Part shown: piece by piece, positions 16,251 through 24,217 of the stretch | Layout of the letters: the number at the start of each line of letters is the position of its first letter | How positions within the stretch are numbered: the first letter of the stretch is position 1 | The notes under the pieces: generated by a model | What the model saw: only the letters and a program-made list of their open reading frames with translations | The model's database searches: none | Told to the model about the DNA's origin: nothing | Source of the DNA: Candidatus Thalassarchaeum sp. | GTDB lineage: Archaea; Thermoplasmatota; Poseidoniia; Poseidoniales; Thalassarchaeaceae | DNA: 47,907 bases | Assembly: GCA_022449945.1 (NCBI GenBank) | Contig: JAKURM010000006.1 | Span: forward strand, 1 to 47,907 | Direction: 5' to 3' | Position numbers and translations under genes: made by a program

Positions 16251-17792
16251 GTGGACGAGTTGCCTGAGGGACTCTCTCTGCCTAGCGCAGAGACCTATTC
16301 TCCGAGGCCATCTGCTTCGGTCATGCTCAGCAAGGTCTCGGTTTCTGGTCATGAGATTCTAATGGGCCATAGGATCTCCGAGCTACCTGCTTTTCCTGAC
16401 CTGTGGTCATTTCCAGGAGGGGGTGTGAGCAGGGTCGACAGGAAAGCTGCTGATTCTCATCCTGAATGGCTCTCTGAGAGGGGGAGGGATAGATTGGCAG
16501 CATTCACACTCCTAAGGGAGATGGTCGAGGAAGTGGGTATCGCCCCAAACGGAGAGGGGGGATTTATCGAGGTAGAGCAGGATGTTAGAGACAAAGTCTG
16601 CAGTGACAAGTCCGCATGGATGGAGGAAGTCGTGTCCGGCGGAATCTCGATCGAAGCCTTCGATTGCCAGGTAATAACCGAGAGGACGACCCCGCCGCAA
16701 TCCCCAGTTAGGTTCCAAAACCTGTTCTTCCACGTATCCCTAGGAGTCTCGGGGGCCGAGCCCTCATTCCCCCCCGGCAGGAGCGAGTTCGACGAATTCC
16801 GGTGGTGGACACCTCACGACCTGATCTCCGCGTGGGAGGGCAACGAGATCCACCTCCCCCCACCCATAGTCACGATCATGAGGGACCTCATCGAGAAAAT
16901 GGAGGATGGCTCAGACCTGCCCTCTGCTTGCGACTCTCTAGCCGAGGACCCGCCTTCGGGCCCGCACCGATTCGAGTACGGGCCAGGGGTTGAGTGCGTG
17001 CTTATCCCTACCGCCACATTGCCACCAGCGACCCATACAAACTGCTTCGTGCTCGGGGAGAGGGGAGGACAGAGGATCGTAGTTGACCCTGCGATCAGGG
17101 ACCAGGGGGGTTTCGAGGAGCTAAAGGCCAAGGTGGAGGAGATAAGAGAGGATGGGAGCGAAATACTGTGCACCGTCTTCACTCACCGGCACCAAGATCA
17201 CCTAGGGGATCTGGACCTAATCTCCCAGATCTACCAAGCGCCAGTCTGGGCTAGCGAGGAGACCCTCCGTGCCCTCCCAGGTGTATCGGTTTCTAGGACC
17301 CTGAGTGGAGGAGACTTGGTTTCGGTCGAGGGTCCTAGCGGGGATTCGGAATGGGAGGTCCTTGAGACGCCCGGCCACTGCCCGGGGCAGATCTGCCTGG
17401 TGGGGGATCCGGGCATAGTGTCCGCGGACAACTGCACCATGGTGGGCACCATACTGGTGCCATCCAGCGATGGGGACATGGGCGCATACATATCTGGTCT
17501 TGAGAGGCTGAGGGACCTGAGGCCCCACACCCTCTTCGCGGGACACGGTCCCTTAATTCCGAATCCAGAGAGGATGCTGACCGAGTACATCGAACATAGA
17601 AAGGCCAGGCACTCCAAGGTTCTAGAGGCAGTAGAATCCGGTTGCGTTTCATTGTCAGAGATTGCCATTACTGCATACTCAGACACCCCTGGGGCCAATG
17701 CGGCTCTAGCGGAGGATCAGGCCCTTTCGCACCTGAATGAACTGGTCCGCACTGGGGCAGTAAGGAAGTCGGGTGAAGGCTTCCATGTCTGA
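16251..17792 (+). CDS. Nudix hydrolase fused to metallo-beta-lactamase fold hydrolase
   Basis: 513 residues from GTG at 16251; an ATG at 16323 would remove part of the first Nudix strand. Residues 22-225 resemble a Nudix domain: LWSFPGGGVS, then LLREMVEEVGI, which fits the second half of the Nudix box. The box is split by an insertion of about 17 residues between the glycines and the Arg-Glu, so the first conserved Glu is not clear. Residues 240-430 are a metallo-beta-lactamase fold: H312, H314, D316 and H317 in THRHQDHLGD, H376 in TPGHCPGQ, an Asp in SADN and a His in FAGHGP. The last 75 residues look like a winged helix, as in LACTB2-like proteins. Possible roles are nucleotide, CoA-ester or RNA-end hydrolysis; the substrate is unknown. 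Confidence 0.88.
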   Translation: MDELPEGLSLPSAETYSPRPSASVMLSKVSVSGHEILMGHRISELPAFPDLWSFPGGGVSRVDRKAADSHPEWLSERGRDRLAAFTLLREMVEEVGIAPNGEGGFIEVEQDVRDKVCSDKSAWMEEVVSGGISIEAFDCQVITERTTPPQSPVRFQNLFFHVSLGVSGAEPSFPPGRSEFDEFRWWTPHDLISAWEGNEIHLPPPIVTIMRDLIEKMEDGSDLPSACDSLAEDPPSGPHRFEYGPGVECVLIPTATLPPATHTNCFVLGERGGQRIVVDPAIRDQGGFEELKAKVEEIREDGSEILCTVFTHRHQDHLGDLDLISQIYQAPVWASEETLRALPGVSVSRTLSGGDLVSVEGPSGDSEWEVLETPGHCPGQICLVGDPGIVSADNCTMVGTILVPSSDGDMGAYISGLERLRDLRPHTLFAGHGPLIPNPERMLTEYIEHRKARHSKVLEAVESGCVSLSEIAITAYSDTPGANAALAEDQALSHLNELVRTGAVRKSGEGFHV

Positions 17793-17849
17793 AAATTTCC
17801 TAGTCAAGGTTCAAATCTCCTTCACGGGTTCATTTGGGATGGTCGGCTC

Positions 17850-19343
17850 ATGCTAAGAAGGGAAGTTGTGCTCAAGCCAGGCAGGCATGGGAAGTATTAC
17901 GTTGATGGTTTCGTCGATGGCCGCGGGCCGATTAGGTTCTGCGTCGACACAGGGGCTAGTATGACCTACATCAGCGACGAGATAGCCGATGCCATTGGTC
18001 TTGAGTGGAGAAGTGGCTTCAAGCGGAAGACTGGAGGAATTATTGGAGAGGGTGATTCTTGGATCGTTCGCGTCCGATCGATTAGAATTGGGGATATAGA
18101 AGTCAAAGATCCTGGGGATCACGACCGTCTTTGGTGTGGTGTCATTCCTGAAATGGATTTGACGGGAATAGATGGGCTCATAGGGATGTCTTTCCTAGAA
18201 AAGATTGAATTCACTCAAGATGATGGTAAACTAATACTACATGACGACTCCGTGGAGACTATGCCGGAGCTGGGCTCAGACAGATGGTGGGGCAAGGACA
18301 AGCCGAAGGATGAGGTCGATGGCCCTCCTCAGGAAGATGGCGATAGCGAAGAGGAGGCTTCTACTAGCGATGATGCTCGCAAGGAGGAGATAGCACAAGC
18401 CGAGCACGAAGCCAAGATGGCCCAAATTGAGTTTGTAGAGTCCGAGGCGAAGAGGAAGCAGGCGTGGTCCGAAAAAACAACCCCCATGGTCTATGACGTG
18501 GACAGAGACGGTGACGGGGAGATCACTCGTGAGGAGAAGATTGCCCATGAGACCGGTGGCGGAGTTTTGGGCCTCTGGTGGCTAAACCCCGAAGAGGCGA
18601 TCACCATTGGAGTATCTGCAATGCTAGTCATATTCACCCTAGGTATGGGGATGCTCATATCCTCTGAAGAGGTTGAGTGGGAGGTTGGCGAAGCAACAGT
18701 ACTCTTGGGGACCTCGTGGTGGGAGGAGGAGTACGAGATGGAGGATTGCCTTTACGACGAGTACAACGACGAGTACTACGACTGCTACTACTACTACGAG
18801 TACGAGTGTGGGTCTGATGTGGACTACGAGTTCACTATTGCCGGGGTGGTGTACTCTGGCGAGGATGGCGTCACACTAGGAACGTGGGATGACTACTGCC
18901 TGGAAGAGGTCGAGTCAAACGTCCTCCCCATAGACAGCACAGTGACTGTCTGGTATGACAAGGAAAAACCGGAAAATAATCAATTGAGTGAGCCCGTTGA
19001 TGCTGGATTTATCGTCTGGTTATGCTGCATGCCGTTTTTCTTAATACTCCTAATTGTCACACTCTTTTACGCTAGGTTCAACAACGTATCCAAGGACTCC
19101 TTCGAGGGAGAAAGCCACATTGTAGAGGGCACCCCTGGGATGTTTCGCCAAGGAGGGGGCGTGCACTACCACTCCCATGGACGCTGGGGTTGGGGCAGTA
19201 GGATGTTCGGAAGGCCTAGACGCATCCATAGGGCCCGATCCAGAAGGAAAACAGGGGGAAGAAGTTCTGGAGGCAGGCGATCCACCGGTGGAAGAAGGTC
19301 GGGTGGCGGAGGAAGAAGGTCCTCCGGCGGCCGCAGAAGGTGA
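17850..19343 (+). CDS. Retropepsin-like aspartic protease with EF-hand, DUF3592-like loop and R/G-rich tail
   Basis: 497 residues. Residues 15-132 look like a single-lobe clan AA aspartic protease: FCVDTGASMTYIS with catalytic D33, and GLIGMSFLEKIEF as the later conserved turn. Residues 140-210 are acidic then helical, likely coiled coil. A canonical 12-residue EF-hand loop is at 218-229 (DRDGDGEITREE). Membrane helices lie at about 250-270 and 385-408. Between them is a loop ending VTVWYDKEKPENNQLSEP, which resembles DUF3592, interrupted at about 290-320 by a run of Tyr, Asp, Glu and Cys. The last 50 residues are Arg/Gly/Ser with repeated GGRRS. With no signal peptide, the protease, EF-hand and tail should be cytosolic and the Tyr-rich loop outside. 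Substrate unknown; active as a dimer if it behaves like retropepsins. Confidence 0.85.
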   Translation: MLRREVVLKPGRHGKYYVDGFVDGRGPIRFCVDTGASMTYISDEIADAIGLEWRSGFKRKTGGIIGEGDSWIVRVRSIRIGDIEVKDPGDHDRLWCGVIPEMDLTGIDGLIGMSFLEKIEFTQDDGKLILHDDSVETMPELGSDRWWGKDKPKDEVDGPPQEDGDSEEEASTSDDARKEEIAQAEHEAKMAQIEFVESEAKRKQAWSEKTTPMVYDVDRDGDGEITREEKIAHETGGGVLGLWWLNPEEAITIGVSAMLVIFTLGMGMLISSEEVEWEVGEATVLLGTSWWEEEYEMEDCLYDEYNDEYYDCYYYYEYECGSDVDYEFTIAGVVYSGEDGVTLGTWDDYCLEEVESNVLPIDSTVTVWYDKEKPENNQLSEPVDAGFIVWLCCMPFFLILLIVTLFYARFNNVSKDSFEGESHIVEGTPGMFRQGGGVHYHSHGRWGWGSRMFGRPRRIHRARSRRKTGGRSSGGRRSTGGRRSGGGGRRSSGGRRR

Positions 19344-19385
19344 TTTCCCCCTTAGAGAAATCGTGATACCAATTAGCCGCTCCAA

Positions 19386-20246
19386 GTGCTCGTGGATGGA
19401 CACTGGGATGGGGCTCCCGAACTAGAGGGAGCCGATGCTGAGGAGCTTTTTGTGGAAGTAGAGCCCAGCGTGTCAATCAGAGTGATTGTCTGGAATCCAA
19501 CGAGTAGAGGGGGGCCATCCGACGGCACGGTCGTCATGGTGCCTGGTTGGGGTTCAATGTTCGAGGGATGGCGGCCCCTGGTCTCCGAGTGGGTGAAGAG
19601 CAGGCATCTGGTATACATCGAGACAAGGGAGAAGGCGAGTGCGAGAATCGATAGGAGAATATCAAAGTCTGACTTCGCCATAGAAAGGCACTCGAGCGAC
19701 ATTGCCACCGTACTGGAATCCTTGGGAATAGCCCACTCCAATGTAGACTGGTACTCCTCTTCCCTGGGGTCGACACTGTTGATTGACGCCTACCAGAGAG
19801 GAGAGCTCGGAGGTAGGAGCTCGGTTCTTCTTGCCCCGAACCCAGACTTCGAATTCCCACTCTGGTCCAAGGCCATAATCTACGCCCCCCTCCCCATGGT
19901 TGTCTACAAGAAGATGGTGGGTTTCGTGGCCTGGGTTGTCGACAGGAGGACCAAGGAGGAAGGACAGAAGATCCGCTACAGGAGGGCTCTACTTGCACAG
20001 GATGTACCAAGGATGCTTCTCTCCGCCAGATGGAACCTAAGCTACAGCCTTCCTGATGACCTGTCGTCCGTCGAAGTGCCATGTGCCGTGATGACGGCCC
20101 ACTCGGACACGCTGCATGACTTCGACAAGGTCCAGGGGGTGGTCGATTCCATCCCGAATTGCAGGCTGATAGAGGTCCCTTCGAACCAGTACGCCCACGA
20201 ACCGGGTGTTCTGAAAGAAATCGATGAATTCCACTCTTCGTTGTGA
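19386..20246 (+). CDS. Alpha/beta hydrolase fold protein
   Basis: 286 residues from GTG at 19386, 42 nt after the aspartic-protease gene. Seen: VVMVPGWGSMFEGWRPLV, the strand-turn carrying the oxyanion hole in alpha/beta hydrolases; DIATVLESLGI, the helix before the nucleophile elbow; and DWYSSSLGSTLL, where S126 would be the nucleophile. The usual Gly before the elbow is replaced by Ser (SxSxG in place of GxSxG). Near the C terminus, AVMTAHSDTLHDF could supply the acid and NQYAHEPGVLKEI the His. It is probably a cytosolic esterase or lipase-like enzyme. The modified elbow leaves room for a non-catalytic role. Confidence 0.8.
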   Translation: MLVDGHWDGAPELEGADAEELFVEVEPSVSIRVIVWNPTSRGGPSDGTVVMVPGWGSMFEGWRPLVSEWVKSRHLVYIETREKASARIDRRISKSDFAIERHSSDIATVLESLGIAHSNVDWYSSSLGSTLLIDAYQRGELGGRSSVLLAPNPDFEFPLWSKAIIYAPLPMVVYKKMVGFVAWVVDRRTKEEGQKIRYRRALLAQDVPRMLLSARWNLSYSLPDDLSSVEVPCAVMTAHSDTLHDFDKVQGVVDSIPNCRLIEVPSNQYAHEPGVLKEIDEFHSSL

Positions 20247-20254
20247 TTTATTAG
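20247..20254 (+). promoter_or_regulatory. TATA-like box of the Rqc2/NEMF gene
   Basis: TTTATTAG begins right after the alpha/beta hydrolase stop and is centred about 27 nt before the ATG at 20278, which would give a leaderless or nearly leaderless transcript from that start. Confidence 0.5.
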
Positions 20255-20277
20255 AAATCTCTTGAGGCGATTCCCTG

Positions 20278-22452
20278 ATGAAGGGTAGCCGGGCGCGGAT
20301 AACTGATAGCATGCGCGAGCAGTCATCCTCGTTCGAGATCGCCCGCATGGTCAGCGAGCTTTCAGAGATGGTCGGAGCGAGGTTGAAGAAGGCATACCAA
20401 CCCCACTACGAGCAGATAGTACTGAGATTGAATCGCAAGGGATTACCCTCCACTGACCTCGTCATTGTGAGAGGGCTCAGGGCCTACACATCCAACAGAG
20501 ACCGTCCGATGCCCTCCAATCCCTCGCAGTTCGCCATGATCCTAAGGAAGCATCTGAACAACTCTAGGTTGGTTGGGGTGGAGCAATTCGGCTTCGATCG
20601 AGTCGTCAAACTAACCTTCGAGCATGGTGGAGGGCAACTGGGACTAGTTATCGAACTCTTCAGAGACGGGAACATCTTGTTACTCGAGGGAGATGGGACG
20701 ATAATTCGACCCCTGACCCATGCGAAGTACGCGAGTCGTTCTCTGAAGAAGGGCGTGAAGTACTCCCCTCCCCCCGAGACTGTGGATCCTCGTTCCATGG
20801 ACGGGGAGTCATTAGACAAGATTCTCGATGGAAGCGATCACGATCTAATCCGTACACTGGCCGCGAGGGCAAATCTAGGCAGGGTGTACGGAAGCGTGGC
20901 TTGTTCAATTGCAGGACTGGATGAAAAGACCCAGGCCTCCTCTCTGAGCAGTGAAGAAAGGGAGTCGCTCGAAGAGGCGATACGAACTATGTCGGATGGC
21001 CTCTCAGATGGTTCCGGGGGAAAAATCTGGATGTCGAGTCCAGAGTCCAAGGTATTGTGGGAAAAATTTGGGAACGAGTCCGAGAGAGATTCGGCTTCGT
21101 CTGGGATAATCGAGTTCTCGCCGATTAATCTACCCAACATGGATGATTCCCTATTGATTCAGCTTCCATCACTATCCTTGGCTTATGACTCAATATTCGG
21201 CTCGCATGACGCAGCAGCCTTCATCCGCAGGGAAGAGGAGAGGTTGGTTGAGTCTGGAGTCAGCGAATCAGAAGAGGGAGGCAGATTGGACAGGAGGGCG
21301 GTCCAGCAGAGATCTGCAATTGATCGTTTCAGGGAAAGAGCGACCATCACACAGGAGCTTGGGAAGTCGATAGAGGGAAACTGGGAGCACGTAGACTCTA
21401 TCTTGGGCCAATTGAGAACTGCGGTCGAAAAGGAGGGGTGGCACGACATTGCTGACCGATCTTACGAGGTCGATTGGATTGACAGCGTTGACCCAGCGAA
21501 GAAGACCGTGGTAGCGTTCCTCCCAGATGAGGACAATGAGCCGGGGGCAAGCGTCACCCTGGAAATAGAAAAGACAGTCCACCAGAATGCCCAGAGATAC
21601 TTCGAAGAGGCCCGAATACAGAAGGGCAAGGCAAAGGGGGCGCAAGAGGCCCTCGAGAAGACCGAGGAATCCAAACAAAGGGCGGAGAAGAAAGCCGCGA
21701 AGGATGCTGCTTCAGGCAAGCTTAGAGGGAAGAAGAGGAGCAGGAGATTCTGGTTCGAGAAGCACCGATGGGCAGTACTTTCCGGTGGAAACCTGATCAT
21801 CGGAGGTAAGGATGCGAAGGGAAACGACATGGTCGTGCGGAAGCACCTGACCTCCAGCGACCTGTACTTCCATGCCGACCTCCATGGTGCCCCATCATGC
21901 TCACTAAAACTCAAGGATGGGCTTATCCGGAACAAGAATCCCTCTGGAAGCGTCCCCGATGGGGTCGCCTCCCTCCAAATAGTCCAGAATCTGGGAGAGG
22001 GGATTGAAGATGCCCGGGAACTTCCAGAGAATGTCCTCAGTGAGGCAGCACAGGTAGCAGTATGCTGGTCTAGGGCCTGGGGTAGCGGAGGGGCTGCAGC
22101 AACTGCTTTCCATGCCAGATCAAGCCAAGTTTCGAAAACCACGGAGACGGGGGAGACGCTTGCTCGTGGCTCATTCGTAGTAAGAGGGAAGAGGAACTGG
22201 CACCGGGATCTGAAACTAGAGTTGGCAATTGGCCTGGCAGTCGTAAATGGGGTGCCTATCCCCATCTCTGGAGTCTCGAGCACAATCTCAGAAATGTGCG
22301 ATAGATGGGCCAAGGTGGTTCCGGGTAGAGAAAAAAAGGAGGGTGTTGCGAATAGAATCGCCAAGTCAACTGGCCTCGCCCAGGAGGACGTTCTATCCTG
22401 CCTACCGCCCGGAGGGTGTTCCCTCGAAGACCATGGCCTGATTCAGCCCTGA
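20278..22452 (+). CDS. Rqc2/NEMF/RqcH-family ribosome quality-control protein
   Basis: 724 residues. The family binds 60S/50S subunits blocked by peptidyl-tRNA and in several organisms adds C-terminal tails to the stalled chain. Seen: the NFACT-N domain (about 15-240), including FGFDRVVKL, where D107-R108 match the Asp-Arg pair needed for tail synthesis in RqcH; long charged helices at about 320-500 (coiled coil); a basic KKRSRRFWFEKHRWAVLSGG start of the NFACT-R domain; then GKDAKGNDMVVRKHL, DLYFHADLHGAPS and VSKTTETGETLARGSFVV. Two starts are possible, ATG 20278 (supported by the TATA position) and ATG 20311 (gives family-like numbering). The end overlaps the convergent GNAT gene by 10 nt. 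Confidence 0.95.
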   Translation: MKGSRARITDSMREQSSSFEIARMVSELSEMVGARLKKAYQPHYEQIVLRLNRKGLPSTDLVIVRGLRAYTSNRDRPMPSNPSQFAMILRKHLNNSRLVGVEQFGFDRVVKLTFEHGGGQLGLVIELFRDGNILLLEGDGTIIRPLTHAKYASRSLKKGVKYSPPPETVDPRSMDGESLDKILDGSDHDLIRTLAARANLGRVYGSVACSIAGLDEKTQASSLSSEERESLEEAIRTMSDGLSDGSGGKIWMSSPESKVLWEKFGNESERDSASSGIIEFSPINLPNMDDSLLIQLPSLSLAYDSIFGSHDAAAFIRREEERLVESGVSESEEGGRLDRRAVQQRSAIDRFRERATITQELGKSIEGNWEHVDSILGQLRTAVEKEGWHDIADRSYEVDWIDSVDPAKKTVVAFLPDEDNEPGASVTLEIEKTVHQNAQRYFEEARIQKGKAKGAQEALEKTEESKQRAEKKAAKDAASGKLRGKKRSRRFWFEKHRWAVLSGGNLIIGGKDAKGNDMVVRKHLTSSDLYFHADLHGAPSCSLKLKDGLIRNKNPSGSVPDGVASLQIVQNLGEGIEDARELPENVLSEAAQVAVCWSRAWGSGGAAATAFHARSSQVSKTTETGETLARGSFVVRGKRNWHRDLKLELAIGLAVVNGVPIPISGVSSTISEMCDRWAKVVPGREKKEGVANRIAKSTGLAQEDVLSCLPPGGCSLEDHGLIQP

Positions 22453-23051
22453 GTTCTTGATTTCCACTCCGGGTATGTGATTGCGTACATCACCGAGTCT
22501 GTGAAATGGTCGTACAACCATTCCCTGTCTTTCGAGATTCCCTCTAGCCTCATCCCCATCCGTTCAGCGACAGCACGGCTAGCATGGTTCTCCACCGCTA
22601 CCTCCAAGACAAATCGGTGCAATCCTAGGTCTTCGAAGCAATGTTCCATTAGGCGGATACAGGACTTTGTCACGTATCCATGTCCGGAATGAGTCTCGGA
22701 CAACCAATAGCCAGCTCCACATCCTTTGTTTGCCCAGTCTATCCAATTCAGGCTAGCTGTTCCAATTATCTTTCCATCGAGGCGAATAGCGTATATCGCC
22801 CCCTCGCGCTTTTCAAAATCCTCTAGGCTCAACGAAATGAAGGAAATCTCGTCCCGCACGCTTTGAATATCATCAAGCCAAGGGAGCCACTCCCTTAGGT
22901 ACCGTCTATTTTCATCTATTTTTAGGAACAAATCCTCAGCGTCTTCCTCAACTATAATTCTGAGTTCCAATCCTTCCTCCACTAGCAACCTAGACTCAAT
23001 ATCCCGTCGGATTGGCCTTGAGTCGTTTGGCAGTTCGCCCGTGCCAGCCAT
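22443..23051 (-). CDS. GNAT-family N-acetyltransferase, RimJ/RimL-like
   Basis: 202 residues from ATG at 23051. The frame is open for 27 more codons, but that extension would overlap the tryptophan dioxygenase start, and the purine-rich GAGGAG just before 23051 favours the shorter form. Seen: an acidic N-terminal helix with DENRRYLREWLPWLD; a core strand IIGTASLNWIDW; GAGYWLSETHSGHGYVTKSCIRL, where the acetyl-CoA pyrophosphate loop is expected; HRFVLEVAVENHASRAVAERMGM; and a terminal strand with LYDHFTDSVMYAI. This is the pattern of ribosomal-protein or aminoglycoside acetyltransferases of the RimJ/RimL group. The acceptor is unknown. Confidence 0.93.
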   Translation of the reverse strand: MAGTGELPNDSRPIRRDIESRLLVEEGLELRIIVEEDAEDLFLKIDENRRYLREWLPWLDDIQSVRDEISFISLSLEDFEKREGAIYAIRLDGKIIGTASLNWIDWANKGCGAGYWLSETHSGHGYVTKSCIRLMEHCFEDLGLHRFVLEVAVENHASRAVAERMGMRLEGISKDREWLYDHFTDSVMYAITYPEWKSRTQG

Positions 23052-23130
23052 ATCTCCTCGGACACATTGCAGCATTTGAGTGGTTCTGGATTGGCGACAA
23101 CCCTTCAAGTGCCATCGTTCTGGATGGCTC

Positions 23131-24213
23131 ATGAGTGGCTACGGTGGATCGGGGAACTGGACCTACGGGGACTACTTGAGTCTACACGAATTATTGAAAT
23201 TGCAAGGTGAAGAGCGGGAGGTCTCTTCAGATGAGATGCACTTCATCATCGTTCACCAGACCTTCGAGCTCTGGTTCAAGCAGATAATCAGGGAGCTTAC
23301 AGAGGCCAGGGAAATATTGGGCCAGGTCCCCGTTCCTGAGGATGACATTCCACGGGCAGTGGACCATCTAGCAAGGACTACCGAGATATTTCGCCTGATG
23401 GCGAGCCAGTGGACCGTCCTCGAGACTCTGACGCCTCAAGGCTTCCTTGCCTTCAGGGATGGATTGGGCACAGCCTCTGGATTCGAGTCCTTCCAGATGC
23501 GAGAGTTCGAGGCACTGCTAGGACTTGAGTCCGGAGACAGGCTGTTCGGCATGGACCCATTGGCGACCTTCAGGAAACTCGCCGAGAGGGGGGGCGAAGA
23601 CGCGGAGGTTCTAGCTAGATTAGAAGCCAGGGTGCAGGAGGAAACTCTCTACGACTCACTGATGAGATGGATTGAGAGGACTCCGATAATGGGGTCAACC
23701 TATGGAAGCGACGGAGACGAAGGAGAAGTGAGTGAATACGTCAGTTCCCATCTAGATGCGCATCGAAGGATATGCAATGAGGCAGTTGAGAAGATGTCCG
23801 CCTTGGGTGACAGGGACCCTGGTTCAGTGAGAGAGAGGATGGATGCCGCCCACGATTCTGCAGTCGCCTTCCTAATCCCGGAGGGGGATGTTAGCCGTGC
23901 GAGGGCTGGGCTGCTGTTCATCGAGTCGTACCGGGAGTTGCCACTGCTGACCTGGCCAAGAAGATTGATTGACGCATTCGTAGAGCTTGAGGAATCGATG
24001 GCGAAGTGGAGGCACGATCACGCACGGATGGTCGAGAGGATAATTGGGAAGAGGACTGGAACGGGCGGGACCAGTGGGGTTGACTACCTGGATGCAACGG
24101 CTAGGTACAGGATCTTCAAGGACCTCTGGGAAGTAAGGACAATCCTGGTAAAACCACAAGATAGGCCCGAATTGAAGAGTTCCGAATTCTACGGATACAA
24201 TGTCGATTCGTGA
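23131..24213 (+). CDS. kynA: Tryptophan 2,3-dioxygenase
   Basis: 360 residues from ATG at 23131. The enzyme uses heme and O2 to open the indole ring of L-tryptophan, giving N-formylkynurenine. Seen: YGDYLSLHELLKLQ; EMHFIIVHQTFELWFKQI, carrying the distal His and substrate contacts; FLAFRDGLGTASGFESFQMR with the carboxylate-binding Arg region; WRHDHARMVERIIG with the likely proximal heme His; and GTGGTSGVDYLDAT, the loop that closes over substrate. All the hallmark motifs are present, so it should be active. The thiolase gene follows after 4 nt. No other kynurenine-pathway gene is in the window. Confidence 0.97.
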   Translation: MSGYGGSGNWTYGDYLSLHELLKLQGEEREVSSDEMHFIIVHQTFELWFKQIIRELTEAREILGQVPVPEDDIPRAVDHLARTTEIFRLMASQWTVLETLTPQGFLAFRDGLGTASGFESFQMREFEALLGLESGDRLFGMDPLATFRKLAERGGEDAEVLARLEARVQEETLYDSLMRWIERTPIMGSTYGSDGDEGEVSEYVSSHLDAHRRICNEAVEKMSALGDRDPGSVRERMDAAHDSAVAFLIPEGDVSRARAGLLFIESYRELPLLTWPRRLIDAFVELEESMAKWRHDHARMVERIIGKRTGTGGTSGVDYLDATARYRIFKDLWEVRTILVKPQDRPELKSSEFYGYNVDS

Positions 24214-24217
24214 GTGA

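Noticed and set aside
21462-22364. 300-codon open frame on the minus strand inside the Rqc2/NEMF gene
   Set aside because: It is antisense to a clearly conserved protein and its translation is Ser/Pro/Phe-rich with no domain, typical of an opposite-strand shadow.
23052-23132. N-terminal extension of the GNAT acetyltransferase
   Set aside because: It would run into the divergent tryptophan dioxygenase start and has no family-like sequence.
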